Source of the DNA: Fen-549 sp964636655
GTDB taxonomy: Bacteria; Actinomycetota; Thermoleophilia; Gaiellales; Gaiellaceae
NCBI GenBank assembly: GCA_964636655.1
Contig: CAZWTK010000002.1
Coordinates: 1 to 64,000, forward strand
DNA: 64,000 nt
Direction of reading: 5' to 3'
This document shows positions 52,985 to 61,808 of this stretch, one piece after another; positions within the stretch are counted from its first letter, which is position 1, and every line of letters starts with the position of its first letter. The notes beneath the pieces are model-generated. The model did no database searches and was not told the DNA's origin. It was given only the letters and a program-made list of their open reading frames with translations. The translations under genes were made by a program, and so were the position numbers.

Positions 52985-54139
52985 TCAAGCGTCCTCCTCC
53001 ATGATGTCCGACACGACGACGCCGTAGCCCTGCGCCGCGAGCAGATCGGCCGCCCGTCGCGCCTCGCCCTCGCCGGCGATCACGATCGAGAGCGAGCCGC
53101 CGCGATCGGGCGATACGTGCTGCATCTCCAGGTCTTCGATGTTGATCCGCTCGGCCCCCAGCACCTGGGTGATACCGGCCAGCACGCCGGGCTCGTCGGC
53201 CACGTGCACGCGCAGGCGGAAGAGCCCGCCCATGCTCGGATAGACCTCGGCCAGCAGGTGACGGCGATGCAGCCCGGCCTCGCTGATCCACTCGTCGACG
53301 AAGCCGGCGTCGCCGCTGGCAAGCGCCTGCTCGAGCTGCTCGATCAGTCGCCGGTGCTCGGCGAGGGCCTCACGCAGCGGATCTGCGTTCTCGAGGAAGA
53401 TGTCGACCCAGATGCGGGGGTTTGCGCCGGCCACGCGCGTCATGTCCCTGAGCGAGCCGCCCGCACTGGCGAGCGGCTCGTGACCCTCCACCCGCGTCGC
53501 GCCGGCCTGGTTGACCAGCAGGTTGGACAGCGCGTGAGGAAGGTGACTGGTCAGCGCGACGAGGCGATCGTGAGCGGCAGGGTCGATGGCCACCGGATGG
53601 GCGCCGAGCGAGGCCACGAAGCCGTGCAGCATGCGGTAGCGGTCGGGGTCGGTGACGGCCTGCGGAGTGAGAAACCAGGTCGCACCCTCGAAGATGTCCG
53701 CGCTTGCGTACTCCGGCCCACTCGTTTCCGAGCCGCAAACCGGATGCCCACCGATGAAGCGGTTATCGTCGGCGGCGGCCGCGCAGACCGCAAGCTTGGT
53801 CGAACCGACGTCGCTCACCGTGCAATCCTGGCCGACCAGATCGAGCACCTCCAGAACCCGTTCGGGCAGGTGAGCGACCGGCGCGGCGACGATCACCAGC
53901 TCGGCCGCCGCGACCGCCTCGGCCGGCGTCTCGGCGGCGCGATCGACGGCGCCGCGCTCGTGTGCGATGCGAAGCGCTTCAGGATCCGGATCGAAGCCGG
54001 CAACCTGCGCTGCGCCGGCCCGCTTGGCCGCCAGCCCGACCGAGGCCCCGATCAGGCCCGTGCCGACGATCGCCAGGCGCGAGAGTCTAGCGCCGGGATG
54101 ACCTGTCTCTGCTGTTGGTGGGACGCCCATTTCCAGCAA
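52985..54139 (-). CDS. tyrA: prephenate dehydrogenase with ACT domain
   Basis: 384 residues. Rossmann motif VGTGLIGASVGLA (~25-37), SDVGSTK, FIGGHPVCGSETSG, and the helical dimerisation domain. A C-terminal ACT domain (~305-384, LRVHVADEPGVLAGITQVLG) suggests feedback control by tyrosine. Head of the minus-strand tyrA-aroA-cmk-plsC-der-gpsA run; divergent from trpS with 86 nt between. Confidence 0.95.
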   Translation of the reverse strand: MLEMGVPPTAETGHPGARLSRLAIVGTGLIGASVGLAAKRAGAAQVAGFDPDPEALRIAHERGAVDRAAETPAEAVAAAELVIVAAPVAHLPERVLEVLDLVGQDCTVSDVGSTKLAVCAAAADDNRFIGGHPVCGSETSGPEYASADIFEGATWFLTPQAVTDPDRYRMLHGFVASLGAHPVAIDPAAHDRLVALTSHLPHALSNLLVNQAGATRVEGHEPLASAGGSLRDMTRVAGANPRIWVDIFLENADPLREALAEHRRLIEQLEQALASGDAGFVDEWISEAGLHRRHLLAEVYPSMGGLFRLRVHVADEPGVLAGITQVLGAERINIEDLEMQHVSPDRGGSLSIVIAGEGEARRAADLLAAQGYGVVVSDIMEEDA

Positions 54140-54211
54140 GTCTAGTGGCGGAGCGCACCACCTCTCCGGCGCCTTCTGCCGCTCATCGAGCGGCGCGCCC
54201 GCCCGCTCAGA

Positions 54212-54217
54212 GATAAT
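54212..54217 (+). promoter_or_regulatory. candidate -10 hexamer for leaderless trpS
   Basis: GATAAT ends 8 nt before the trpS ATG, and no ribosome-binding site is present in that space. This spacing fits a transcript starting at or next to the start codon. No clear -35 is seen. Confidence 0.4.
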
Positions 54218-54225
54218 CCCCGTCG

Positions 54226-55221
54226 ATGAAGATCTTCTCGGGCATCCAACCTACCGGCGCGAAGCACCTCGGTAACTACTCGGGCGGCTTTCGCCAGTAC
54301 GCGGCAACCCAGGAGCAGGGCGATGCCTTCTTCTGCGTCGTCGACCTGCACTCCGTCACCGTCCCTCACGATCCCGAGGACCTGCGGGAACGGACGCTCG
54401 ACCTGGCCGCGATCATGTTCGCCACCGGGCTCGACCCCGAGCGCTCGACCGTGTTCGTGCAGAGCCACGTGAAAGCCCACGCCGAGGCGGCCTGGTTACT
54501 CGGCTGCGTGGCCACCTACGGCGAGCTGCAGCGGATGACCCAGTTCAAGGACAAGGCCGGCAAGCAAACCTCGGTCTCGGCCGGTCTGTTCACCTATCCG
54601 GTGCTGATGGTCGGCGACATCCTCCTCTACCAGACCGACATCGTCCCGATCGGCGACGACCAGCGCCAGCACCTCGAGCTCACCCGCGACGTCGCCGAGC
54701 GCTTCAACGCCCGCTTCGGGCAAACCTTCACGGTGCCCAAAGGCGTATATCCCGAGGCCGGGGCGCGGATCATGGATCTGCAAGACCCCGAGAACAAGAT
54801 GTCCACCACCGGTGGCAACCCGCAGGGGACGATCTACTTGCTCGACCCGCCCGAGATCGTACGCAAGAAGCTGAAGACGGCGGTCACCGACTCCGGGCGC
54901 GAGATCGTCCACGACCTCGACGGGAAGGCGGGCATCTCGAACCTGATCGAGATCATGACCGTGGCAACGGGCGAGACCATCGCCGAGGTCGAGAAGCGCT
55001 ACGAGGGAGGGGCCGGCTACGGACAGTTCAAGAGCGATGTCGGCGATGTCGTGGTCGAGCTGCTAGAGCCGATCCAGGCGCGCTTCCGCGAGCTGCGCGA
55101 CGACCCGGCCGAGCTGGAGCGAATGCTGGCGATCGGCGCCGCCAAGGCGCGGGAGGCGTCCGCGCCGACGCTCGAGAAGATGTACGAACGAATGGGCTTC
55201 ACTCGACCAAAGGGAGTGTGA
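54226..55221 (+). CDS. trpS: tryptophanyl-tRNA synthetase
   Basis: 331 residues, full length. Class I signatures: SGIQPTGAKHLGNYSGGF (HIGH-type HLGN) and NKMSTTGGNPQ (KMSKS-type). GDDQRQHLELTRDVAERFN is the tRNA-Trp/ATP helix. Clear single-copy housekeeping type. Possibly translated from a leaderless mRNA. Confidence 0.97.
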   Translation: MKIFSGIQPTGAKHLGNYSGGFRQYAATQEQGDAFFCVVDLHSVTVPHDPEDLRERTLDLAAIMFATGLDPERSTVFVQSHVKAHAEAAWLLGCVATYGELQRMTQFKDKAGKQTSVSAGLFTYPVLMVGDILLYQTDIVPIGDDQRQHLELTRDVAERFNARFGQTFTVPKGVYPEAGARIMDLQDPENKMSTTGGNPQGTIYLLDPPEIVRKKLKTAVTDSGREIVHDLDGKAGISNLIEIMTVATGETIAEVEKRYEGGAGYGQFKSDVGDVVVELLEPIQARFRELRDDPAELERMLAIGAAKAREASAPTLEKMYERMGFTRPKGV

Positions 55222-55225
55222 CGAG

Positions 55226-55546
55226 ATGCTGATCTCGACGATGAACGACGTCCCCGGGCATGAGGTCACCGAGGTGATCGGCGAGGTCTTCGGGCTGACA
55301 GTACGAGCGCGTAACGTCGGCGCGCAGATCGGCGCCGGGCTCAAGTCGCTTGTCGGCGGCGAGCTGAAGGGAATGACCAAGCAGCTGATCGCGAGTCGCG
55401 AGGAAGCGATTGCCCGGCTAACCGAGGAGGCCGAGAGCAAGGGCGCCAACTGCGTACTGGCGATGCGCTTCGACGTCTCCGACCTCGGCAACACCTGGAG
55501 CGAGATCTGCGCCTACGGCACGGCGATCAAGATCAAAGAGGCCTAA
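55226..55546 (+). CDS. YbjQ/UPF0145 family protein
   Basis: 106 residues: VIGEVFGLTVRARNVGAQIGAGLKSLVGGELKGMTKQL ... GANCVLAMRFDVSDLG ... CAYGTAIKI. A YbjQ homopentamer-type fold; the family is loosely called heavy-metal-binding, but its function is unproven. Five nt after trpS, with GGGAG as ribosome site, and followed by a strong terminator. Confidence 0.9.
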   Translation: MLISTMNDVPGHEVTEVIGEVFGLTVRARNVGAQIGAGLKSLVGGELKGMTKQLIASREEAIARLTEEAESKGANCVLAMRFDVSDLGNTWSEICAYGTAIKIKEA

Positions 55547-55570
55547 AACTCGAGGCGATGGTTTTTCGAG

Positions 55571-55603
55571 GGGCGCTCGCTCAGTGCGGGCGCCCTTTTG
55601 TTG
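55571..55603 (+). terminator. intrinsic terminator of trpS-ybjQ
   Basis: A 10-bp stem (55571-55580 with 55586-55595, one G-U pair), a TCAGT loop and a TTTTGTTG tail. Best rho-independent terminator in the window. Confidence 0.85.
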
Positions 55604-55628
55604 CAGACACTAAAGCTCGGGAGGAGAC

Positions 55629-56123
55629 TTGAACGTCTCTCCAGCGATGGCACTCTCGATCGAAGAGATCCAGCGAGTCTACGAAGCTCGGTATTCCGGC
55701 TTCGTCGTCGCGGCCACCGCTCTCCTGAAAGATCGGGACGCTGCCGGCGACGTCGTCCAGGAGGGCTTTGCGCAGGCACTGGTCGCTCGGCGCAAGTGGC
55801 GCGGCGGCTCGCCCGAGGCCTGGGTCTGGAAGATCGTGCAGCGCAAGGCGCTCGACCAGATCCGGCGCCGGCACTATGACGTTCCGCTCGACAAGGAGTT
55901 CGACGCCGGCAGCCTTCTCTCGGAGAATCATTCCGGCCTGGCCGAGGCAGTGGCGGCTTTACCGCCGCGCCGCCGGGCGATGGTTTTCCTCCACTACTTC
56001 GCCGATCTGGGCTACCCGGCGATCGCGAAGTTGTGTGGCGTCAGCGATGGAACCGTCGCCGCGACGCTGGCGCAGGCGCGGGCAGAGCTTTACGGAATGC
56101 TCGAGAAGGAGGTGTCGCCATGA
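55629..56123 (+). CDS. ECF-type RNA polymerase sigma factor
   Basis: 164 residues from TTG 55629 with GGAGGAG just before; ATG 55647 is an alternative. Region 2: FVVAATALLKDRDAAGDVVQEGFAQAL. Region 4: RRAMVFLHYFADLGYPAIAKLCGVSDGTVAATLAQARAEL. The stop overlaps the start of the downstream membrane protein (ATGA), forming a sigma / membrane-regulator pair. Confidence 0.88.
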   Translation: MNVSPAMALSIEEIQRVYEARYSGFVVAATALLKDRDAAGDVVQEGFAQALVARRKWRGGSPEAWVWKIVQRKALDQIRRRHYDVPLDKEFDAGSLLSENHSGLAEAVAALPPRRRAMVFLHYFADLGYPAIAKLCGVSDGTVAATLAQARAELYGMLEKEVSP

Positions 56124-57499
56124 GCGACATGGATGCTCGCATCAACGAATCGCTGAAACAGCTCACTCCACGTGGCGGCGGCGACTGGCCTGATGTGGTC
56201 GCTCGTTCGGGCGCCATCCGAAACGCAAGGCACCGGAACCGAGTCGTTTTCGCAGTTGCGATCGCAGCGTTCTTCGTCAGCGTTGGAACGACACTCGCGA
56301 TCGGTAACCGGCTCTTTGGCTGGTTCCGGGTCTCGACGCCGCCGAGTTGGTTTAGCGTTGAGACGGCGCACAGTAAGGCGCCCGCAACCAAGGGAACGCT
56401 CTCCTACGTCTTCGGGCAGACGCTATACCGGCCGCACAAGCGGCCGCAGCGGCTCGCCTTCCCGCTGCGCCCGCGGTTCTACAACGGGAACTTGGCCGTG
56501 TTCTCGCCGGGCGGTCGCTACCTCGCCTACCAGACGGCCCGCTACCACAGCGAGACAAGGGTCGTGTTTACGCCGATGCTCTACGTACACGACACGCTCG
56601 CGAGCCGGGAAAAGCTGATAGCGCGCGGTGCCTTTTCGGCTGCCTGGAGCAGAGACGGGCGAATCGCCTACTTCAAGGCCGACCGCGAACGTTACGACGG
56701 GCGCCACGGGTCGTACATCGGGCAGGTCGTCGTCCAAGAGCTCGAAGGACGACCGGTGGCCTGGACACGCCGCGCCGCCCTTTACGCGGTTCTCGCCTGG
56801 GTGGGCGACGAGATCATCGTGCGAGTTGACGACTGCGTTCTGGGCGGTTGTCCCCCGAACCTCGATTCCGCCGTCTACGCCCTGAACCGGAAGGGACGAC
56901 TTCGTCCGCTCCACATGGAGTGGGTGACCGCGCTCAGCCCCGACGGCCGCTATGCGATCGGGCCGGCCGAGGTCGGATACGAGAACTACTCCCCGCTTGC
57001 TCGCATAGTCCGCGTAGACAGCGGCAAGGTAATCGCGACGCTGGATGAAAGGCGTGTGGTTCGGCGCGCCCTGTCGGGTCTCAAGCTATCTGGACACTCC
57101 TCGTATGCAAGACCGGCACTTGGAACGGGTTCGTGGCGCAGAGATGAGATCGTCTTCAGCCTCAGTGACAAGCGTGGCAGCGCTCTCGGTGTCTTCAGCT
57201 GGCGCAACCGAAAGCTCGTCTACGAATTCAGCATCCCGATTCCGGCGCGAAAACTACCGCGAGTGGACTACGGCCCCTCGTTCTATACTCCGTTCTTCAC
57301 CGGGACGGATAACCGCGAGATAGTGGCGACGGCGGGGGGCTCGAAAAACCGGCCCTGGCCCCATTCCGAGGATTGCCTCGAAGCGATTCTCGCCTGCTCG
57401 CGCGCCAAGCGGAGTTGCGTCGTAGGCGAGTCCTTCTTCTGGTCCTCGGTGGGAAAGCAGGGCGGTTTCAGCCTTGTCACGAAATCGAGTAGACCCTAG
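56120..57499 (+). CDS. membrane protein with outer beta-propeller-like domain, sigma partner
   Basis: 459 residues from ATG 56120, seven nt after AAGGAGG. Short cytoplasmic N-terminus (~1-42, MSDMDARINESLKQLTP), one membrane segment (~43-62, VVFAVAIAAFFVSVGTTLAI), then a long outer region with repeated SPGGRYLAYQT, SRDGRIAYFKA and SPDGRYAIGPA blocks. These are PD40/WD-like propeller blades. A C-terminal Cys-rich segment (DCLEAILACSRAKRSC) may hold disulfides. By topology and coupling it is a candidate anti-sigma factor; no known anti-sigma domain is recognised. Confidence 0.8.
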   Translation: MSDMDARINESLKQLTPRGGGDWPDVVARSGAIRNARHRNRVVFAVAIAAFFVSVGTTLAIGNRLFGWFRVSTPPSWFSVETAHSKAPATKGTLSYVFGQTLYRPHKRPQRLAFPLRPRFYNGNLAVFSPGGRYLAYQTARYHSETRVVFTPMLYVHDTLASREKLIARGAFSAAWSRDGRIAYFKADRERYDGRHGSYIGQVVVQELEGRPVAWTRRAALYAVLAWVGDEIIVRVDDCVLGGCPPNLDSAVYALNRKGRLRPLHMEWVTALSPDGRYAIGPAEVGYENYSPLARIVRVDSGKVIATLDERRVVRRALSGLKLSGHSSYARPALGTGSWRRDEIVFSLSDKRGSALGVFSWRNRKLVYEFSIPIPARKLPRVDYGPSFYTPFFTGTDNREIVATAGGSKNRPWPHSEDCLEAILACSRAKRSCVVGESFFWSSVGKQGGFSLVTKSSRP

Positions 57500-58194
57500 G
57501 CGGAGAGCCCGACCAGCTTCTTGAGCGCCTCGACCTCACTCCGGTCGAGCGCCCGCCACTCTCCCGGCGCAAGTCCCTTCAGGTCGAGCCCGGCGTAGCG
57601 ACTTCGGCGCAGGCGCACGACCGGGCAGCCGACGGCGGCGCACATCAGCTTGACCTGATGCTTACGTCCCTCGTGGATCGAGAGCTCGATCAGCTTCGGC
57701 CCCAGTCGGCGCGCCTTCGCCGGCGCGGTGCGCCCGTCCTCGAGCTCGATCCCGTCGGCCAGTGCGCGGAGCGCCTCATCGGTCGGCTCGCGCTCCAACT
57801 CCGCCTCGTAGACCTTCTCGACCTCGTAGCGGGGATGGGCGAGGCGGTGCGCCAGTTCGCCGTCGTTGGTGAAGAGAAGCGCCCCTGTTGTATCGGCGTC
57901 GAGCCTGCCGACCGGCACCACTCTGGGCTCGCCGGGTACCAGTTCGACCACGGTGCGCCTGCCCTGCGGGTCGCTGGCCGTCGTCACCACTCCCGCCGGC
58001 TTGTGCAGGAGCAGATAGGCGAGCTTCTGCTTGGCGACGGGCTTCCCGTCCACCTCCACCCGGTCGCGCGCGGCGACGAAGGTGTTGAGCTGCCCGGGTT
58101 CGCCGTTCACGCTCACGCGGCCGGCCTTGATCAGCTCGTCGGCGCCGCGGCGCGAGGCGACACCGGCACGGGCGAGGTAGGCGTTCAAGCGCAT
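57496..58194 (-). CDS. rRNA pseudouridine synthase, RluB/RsuA type
   Basis: 232 residues. N-terminal S4 RNA-binding domain (MRLNAYLARAGVASRRGADELI), then the catalytic GRLDADTTGALLFTNDGEL with Asp, and ELSIHEGRKHQVKLM. Probably modifies 23S rRNA. Neighbouring scpAB supports RluB, since scpA-scpB-rluB order is common; here an MBL gene intervenes. Overlaps the converging plus-strand gene by 4 nt. Confidence 0.93.
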   Translation of the reverse strand: MRLNAYLARAGVASRRGADELIKAGRVSVNGEPGQLNTFVAARDRVEVDGKPVAKQKLAYLLLHKPAGVVTTASDPQGRRTVVELVPGEPRVVPVGRLDADTTGALLFTNDGELAHRLAHPRYEVEKVYEAELEREPTDEALRALADGIELEDGRTAPAKARRLGPKLIELSIHEGRKHQVKLMCAAVGCPVVRLRRSRYAGLDLKGLAPGEWRALDRSEVEALKKLVGLSA

Positions 58195-58406
58195 GCTCTA
58201 CGAATACTCGCTTTTTCCGTCGGTAGGCGCCGTTATTTACTGTTAACCGGCGGATGCCCGAACCGCTGTTTCGACTCAAAAGCTCAGGCCGAGACGACGG
58301 CGCAATTCGTGTGCTCGTCCTCGAGCCGGCACCGTGGCAACCGGTCGTTTCGTAAATCCCCTTCTCGATCAAAAAGAAGGTGAAGCGTCGAGGGGAGATC
58401 GTCAAC

Positions 58407-59165
58407 GTGTTGATCGCGCCGCGAGTCGAGGTGCTCGACCTGAAGATGGATCTGTTCGGGGCACCAAGCTGGGTGCATCCGACGCTGTTATGGGACGAGT
58501 CGGAGGCCGTCTTGATCGACGCCGGCTACCCGGGCCTGCTCGACCAGCTGCGCGGAGAGGTCGAGCGCACCGGACTCTCCACCGAGCGCCTGACGAGGCT
58601 GATCGTCACCCACCAGGACATCGACCACATCGGCGGTATCAACGCTCTTCTAGCTCTGAACGATCGAATCGAGGTGCTGGCGCACGAAGAAGACAGGCCC
58701 TACATCCTCGGCGAGAGACCGCTGATCAAGTTCAGTCCCGAGCGGTTGGCACAGATATCCGAGCTCGTGTCCTCCCTGCCCGAAGGGCGAGGCCGGGCGA
58801 CGCTCGAAGGCTTCGAGCACCCCAATCCGAGAGTCGACCGAATGCTCGCGGACGGCGAGATGCTTCCCTACTGCGGCGGCGTAATCGTCATCCACACACC
58901 CGGGCACACGCCCGGGCACATCATGCTCTACCTCGAGTCGAGCAAGGTGCTCGTCGCCGGCGACGGGATGAACATCTCGGACGGCCGGCTAACCGGCCCC
59001 AACCCTCAGATGACGCCCGACCTCGCTCAGGCCACCCGCTCGCTGAAAAGGCTGGCCGGTTACGACGTCGAGACCGTCGTCTGCTACCACGGAGGCGCCT
59101 ATTCGAGCCCCGACACGAACGCGCGCATCGCCGAACTGGCCAACGCGCTTTCTCCGGTCGGCTAG
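58407..59165 (+). CDS. MBL-fold metallo-hydrolase (YflN-like)
   Basis: About 252 residues from GTG 58407 behind GGGGAG; a GTG at 58380 would add nine. Metal motif THQDIDHIGG, where the second His of H-x-H-x-D-H is Asp, as in YflN-type hydrolases. Further ligands are in HTPGHTPGHIMLYLE, VAGDGMNISDG and CYHGGAY. Substrate unknown. Inserted between scpB and rluB. Confidence 0.88.
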   Translation: MLIAPRVEVLDLKMDLFGAPSWVHPTLLWDESEAVLIDAGYPGLLDQLRGEVERTGLSTERLTRLIVTHQDIDHIGGINALLALNDRIEVLAHEEDRPYILGERPLIKFSPERLAQISELVSSLPEGRGRATLEGFEHPNPRVDRMLADGEMLPYCGGVIVIHTPGHTPGHIMLYLESSKVLVAGDGMNISDGRLTGPNPQMTPDLAQATRSLKRLAGYDVETVVCYHGGAYSSPDTNARIAELANALSPVG

Positions 59166-59222
59166 ACGCCGATCGAGTCGTCGCTCCGTTTCGCAGCGTG
59201 CGTGGGAGGTTCATTTCTCGGA

Positions 59223-59284
59223 GTAGGAGCGCCTCTTTGCCCACCCACCACCCCCCACCCTCCCACGGGGCGGAATACGGTAAC
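59223..59284 (+). repeat. dispersed GC-rich repeat, copy C
   Basis: GTAGGAGCGCC ... CCCACCCACC ... CCACCCTCCCACGGGGCGG-AATACGGTAAC; same unit as at 35745 and 39291. It lies between the convergent MBL and scpB genes. Confidence 0.75.
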
Positions 59285-59380
59285 CGCAGACAGCACGCCG
59301 GAAAGTGTCGATTTAATGCCGAAACAGAAGCGGCGTCGGAGACAGGTCTATCGCCGCTGTGCGCCGTCTCGATTCGAGCC

Positions 59381-59986
59381 CTACGCGCCGCGCTGCTCGG
59401 CCACCGCGTGCAGGCGCTCGCGGATCGCCTCGGCGTCGTTGTCGAGATCGTCCAGGCGAGGCAGCTCGGCCAGGCTGCTCAATCCGAACACGCGCTCGAA
59501 CAGCGGAGTGACGCGGTAGCGGATCGCTCCGCCGGGCCCGTCGTCGCGTCCGGCCTCGGCGATCAACCCGCGCTCGAGCAGGTTGGCGACGGTCGCCTCC
59601 GCCGCAACGCCGCGGATGCGGGTGATCTCGGGTCGCGTGCAGGGGCCGAGGTAGGCAACAATGGCCAGCGTCTCGAGCGCCGCCTGCGAGAGCGAGCGCT
59701 GAACCGGGCGCTCGAACAGGCGTGAGCAGGCTCTCGCCGCCTCGCGGGAGGCGCGCAGCGCGTAGCCGCCGGCCACGTGCTCGAGCACGATTCCGCTTCG
59801 GCCCTCGCTGTTGCGCTCGCCGACCAGGCGCAGCGCCGCCTCGACGCGCTGGGCGTCGTCGTCCGCGGCTGCGGCCAGGTCTTCCAAAGGTAGCGGCGCC
59901 GAGGCAACCACCAGCAGCGCTTCGACGGTGCGCGCAAGGGCGTCGAGCGGGCCGGCGGTGATCAGGCGGAGCGGGCGCTCTTCCAT
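59381..59986 (-). CDS. scpB: segregation and condensation protein B
   Basis: 201 residues from ATG 59986, behind GAGGAG. Two winged-helix domains: VEALLVVASAPLPLEDLAAA and LSQAALETLAIVAYLGPCTRPEITRIRGV, with YRVTPLFERVFGLSSLAELP. It forms the kleisin complex with ScpA and SMC. It overlaps scpA by 25 nt. Confidence 0.95.
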   Translation of the reverse strand: MEERPLRLITAGPLDALARTVEALLVVASAPLPLEDLAAAADDDAQRVEAALRLVGERNSEGRSGIVLEHVAGGYALRASREAARACSRLFERPVQRSLSQAALETLAIVAYLGPCTRPEITRIRGVAAEATVANLLERGLIAEAGRDDGPGGAIRYRVTPLFERVFGLSSLAELPRLDDLDNDAEAIRERLHAVAEQRGA

Positions 59987-60753
59987 GCGGGACTCCTCTC
60001 GTCGATTCTTCTCTCGACACGGATGGGCGCGAACGGCGCCGCCTGGTTGATCGCTATCTCGCCCAACCTGCCGAGCTCCAGCAGAGCGAGAAAGGCGACG
60101 GCTTGCTCGACCCGCGAAAGCTCGCCGAGCTCGCTTTCGAAGTCGAAACGGCTGCGCCTGTCGAGCAGCGAGCGAAAACGCTGCACGAACTGCTCGAGCG
60201 GCGGGTAGCGGAGCGACATGTGGGCCAACGAGACCGGTTCGGGCGGCGTGGCAAGCAGGCGCAAGGCGGCGGTCAGCGTGGCGGGATCCTGCGGGGCGAG
60301 CATCCGGGCGGCGGGCGGGCGTAGTGGAGCCGGGCCAAGCCGGAAGAAGCGGTCCTGCTCTCGCTCGAGCCTGCTCGAGAGCCAGGCCGCAGCCTCCTTC
60401 GTGCGCCGGTAGGCAGCCAACCGGCGTGCCAGCTCCTCGGCCGCTTCCTCTGGCTCCAGCTCGGCCAGCTCGGCCGCCTCGTCGTCGAAGAGCAGGCGCG
60501 CCTTCAGCTCCAGCAGCGCCGAGACCAAAACGAGGAACTCGCCGCAACTCTCCAGATCGCCCTCCCCCAGCTCACACCCGGCGGCCCCGTCCTCGCCGAG
60601 CTCTCGTCCGAGCATCACCTCTATGAAGGCGAGCACGATGCCGGCCACGTCGATCTCGGCGAGATCGATCTCCTCCTTGAGCACAAGGGTCAGAAGGAGG
60701 TCGAGGGGACCCTCAAAGGCCTCGAGATCCAGCTCGAGCTCTGCGACGCGCAT
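59962..60753 (-). CDS. scpA: segregation and condensation protein A (kleisin)
   Basis: 263 residues. N-terminal LDLEAFEGPLDLLLTLVLKEEIDLAEIDV is the conserved SMC-neck binding part. The centre is acidic and variable, and the C-terminal winged helix (AVAFLALLELGRLGEIAINQ) binds the SMC head. Partner of SMC (4.3-7.8 kb). Confidence 0.95.
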   Translation of the reverse strand: MRVAELELDLEAFEGPLDLLLTLVLKEEIDLAEIDVAGIVLAFIEVMLGRELGEDGAAGCELGEGDLESCGEFLVLVSALLELKARLLFDDEAAELAELEPEEAAEELARRLAAYRRTKEAAAWLSSRLEREQDRFFRLGPAPLRPPAARMLAPQDPATLTAALRLLATPPEPVSLAHMSLRYPPLEQFVQRFRSLLDRRSRFDFESELGELSRVEQAVAFLALLELGRLGEIAINQAAPFAPIRVERRIDERSPAWKSARSA

Positions 60754-60763
60754 CCCGGCGAGC

Positions 60764-61717
60764 CTAGCGGCCCGGCCGGACGCGCCCCTTGGGCACGCTC
60801 ATGCGCGGCCCCTTCACCTTGACCGAGGGCTCCTTCTTCTTTTTCGGCTTCTTCGGCCGGCTCCCCGTACGCGGCCCGGGAGGCTCGGGTCCACCCTGCC
60901 CCCCCGCCACCGGGACGGCAGGTCGCCGGATGAACTGCCACCAGACGAAGAAGCCCCAGGCGCAGACGAACACGGCAATAGAGACCCAGGCGTTCAGGCG
61001 AAGCCCCAGGAAGTGGTGGGACGGATCGATGCGCAGCAGCTCCATGAAGAAGCGAACGAGCGCGTAGTAGGCGACGTAGAGAGAGAAGAGAGCGGGCGCG
61101 CGGAACTTGAAGCGGCGATCGAGCAGGAGCAGCAGGCCAACACCGATCAGCGCGAGCAGAGACTCGTAGAGGAAGGTTGGCTGGAAGGTCGAGAAGCGCT
61201 CGTAGCCGGCGGGCCTGTTGACCAGATCGATGCGCAGGCCCCAGGGCAGGCTGGTCGGCTTGCCGAAGAGCTCCTGGTTCCACCAGTTGCCCCAGCGCCC
61301 GACGGCCTGCGCGAGCAGAAGCCCGGGCGCCACGATGTCGAGCATCTTCGGAATGCTCTCGCCGGCTCTATGGACAACTAGCGCGCCCGCCGCAGCGCCG
61401 AACGCGATGCCTCCGTAGACACCGAGCCCGCCCTTCCAGACGGCGAACGGCGCCCACCAGTGGTGGATCTGCGCGACCTCGTTCCAGCTCGTCACGTCGT
61501 GGTACAGGCGCGCGCCGACGACCCCGGCCAGCACGCCCCAGACGGCGACCTGGAAGATCAGGTCCCAGTTGCCGCCGCGGCGGACAAAGCGCATCCCAGT
61601 CAGCCACATGGCGGCGGCGATGGCCAGCAGCAGCATCAGCCCGTAGAAATGAATAGTCACGGGTCCGAGGCCGACGGTGCTGTGCCCGGGCGAGGGGATC
61701 GAGGCGAGAAGTATCAC
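60764..61717 (-). CDS. lgt: prolipoprotein diacylglyceryl transferase
   Basis: 317 residues, about seven membrane segments. The family signature GRWGNWWNQELFG, together with VWKGGLGVYGGI and FQPTFLYESL, is intact. The C-terminal ~50 residues are a basic Lys/Pro-rich cytoplasmic tail (RPKKPKKKKE) not seen in short family members. It lipidates secreted lipoproteins such as the DUF3352-like protein. Confidence 0.96.
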   Translation of the reverse strand: MILLASIPSPGHSTVGLGPVTIHFYGLMLLLAIAAAMWLTGMRFVRRGGNWDLIFQVAVWGVLAGVVGARLYHDVTSWNEVAQIHHWWAPFAVWKGGLGVYGGIAFGAAAGALVVHRAGESIPKMLDIVAPGLLLAQAVGRWGNWWNQELFGKPTSLPWGLRIDLVNRPAGYERFSTFQPTFLYESLLALIGVGLLLLLDRRFKFRAPALFSLYVAYYALVRFFMELLRIDPSHHFLGLRLNAWVSIAVFVCAWGFFVWWQFIRRPAVPVAGGQGGPEPPGPRTGSRPKKPKKKKEPSVKVKGPRMSVPKGRVRPGR

Positions 61718-61808
61718 GAGCCAATCATCTCAGCTGACGCTCTGATCGTGCCGTCGGAGGCGTCACGGAGCCGCGCGGAAGCAGAGCCGGTGTGGACATC
61801 GCGTTGGG

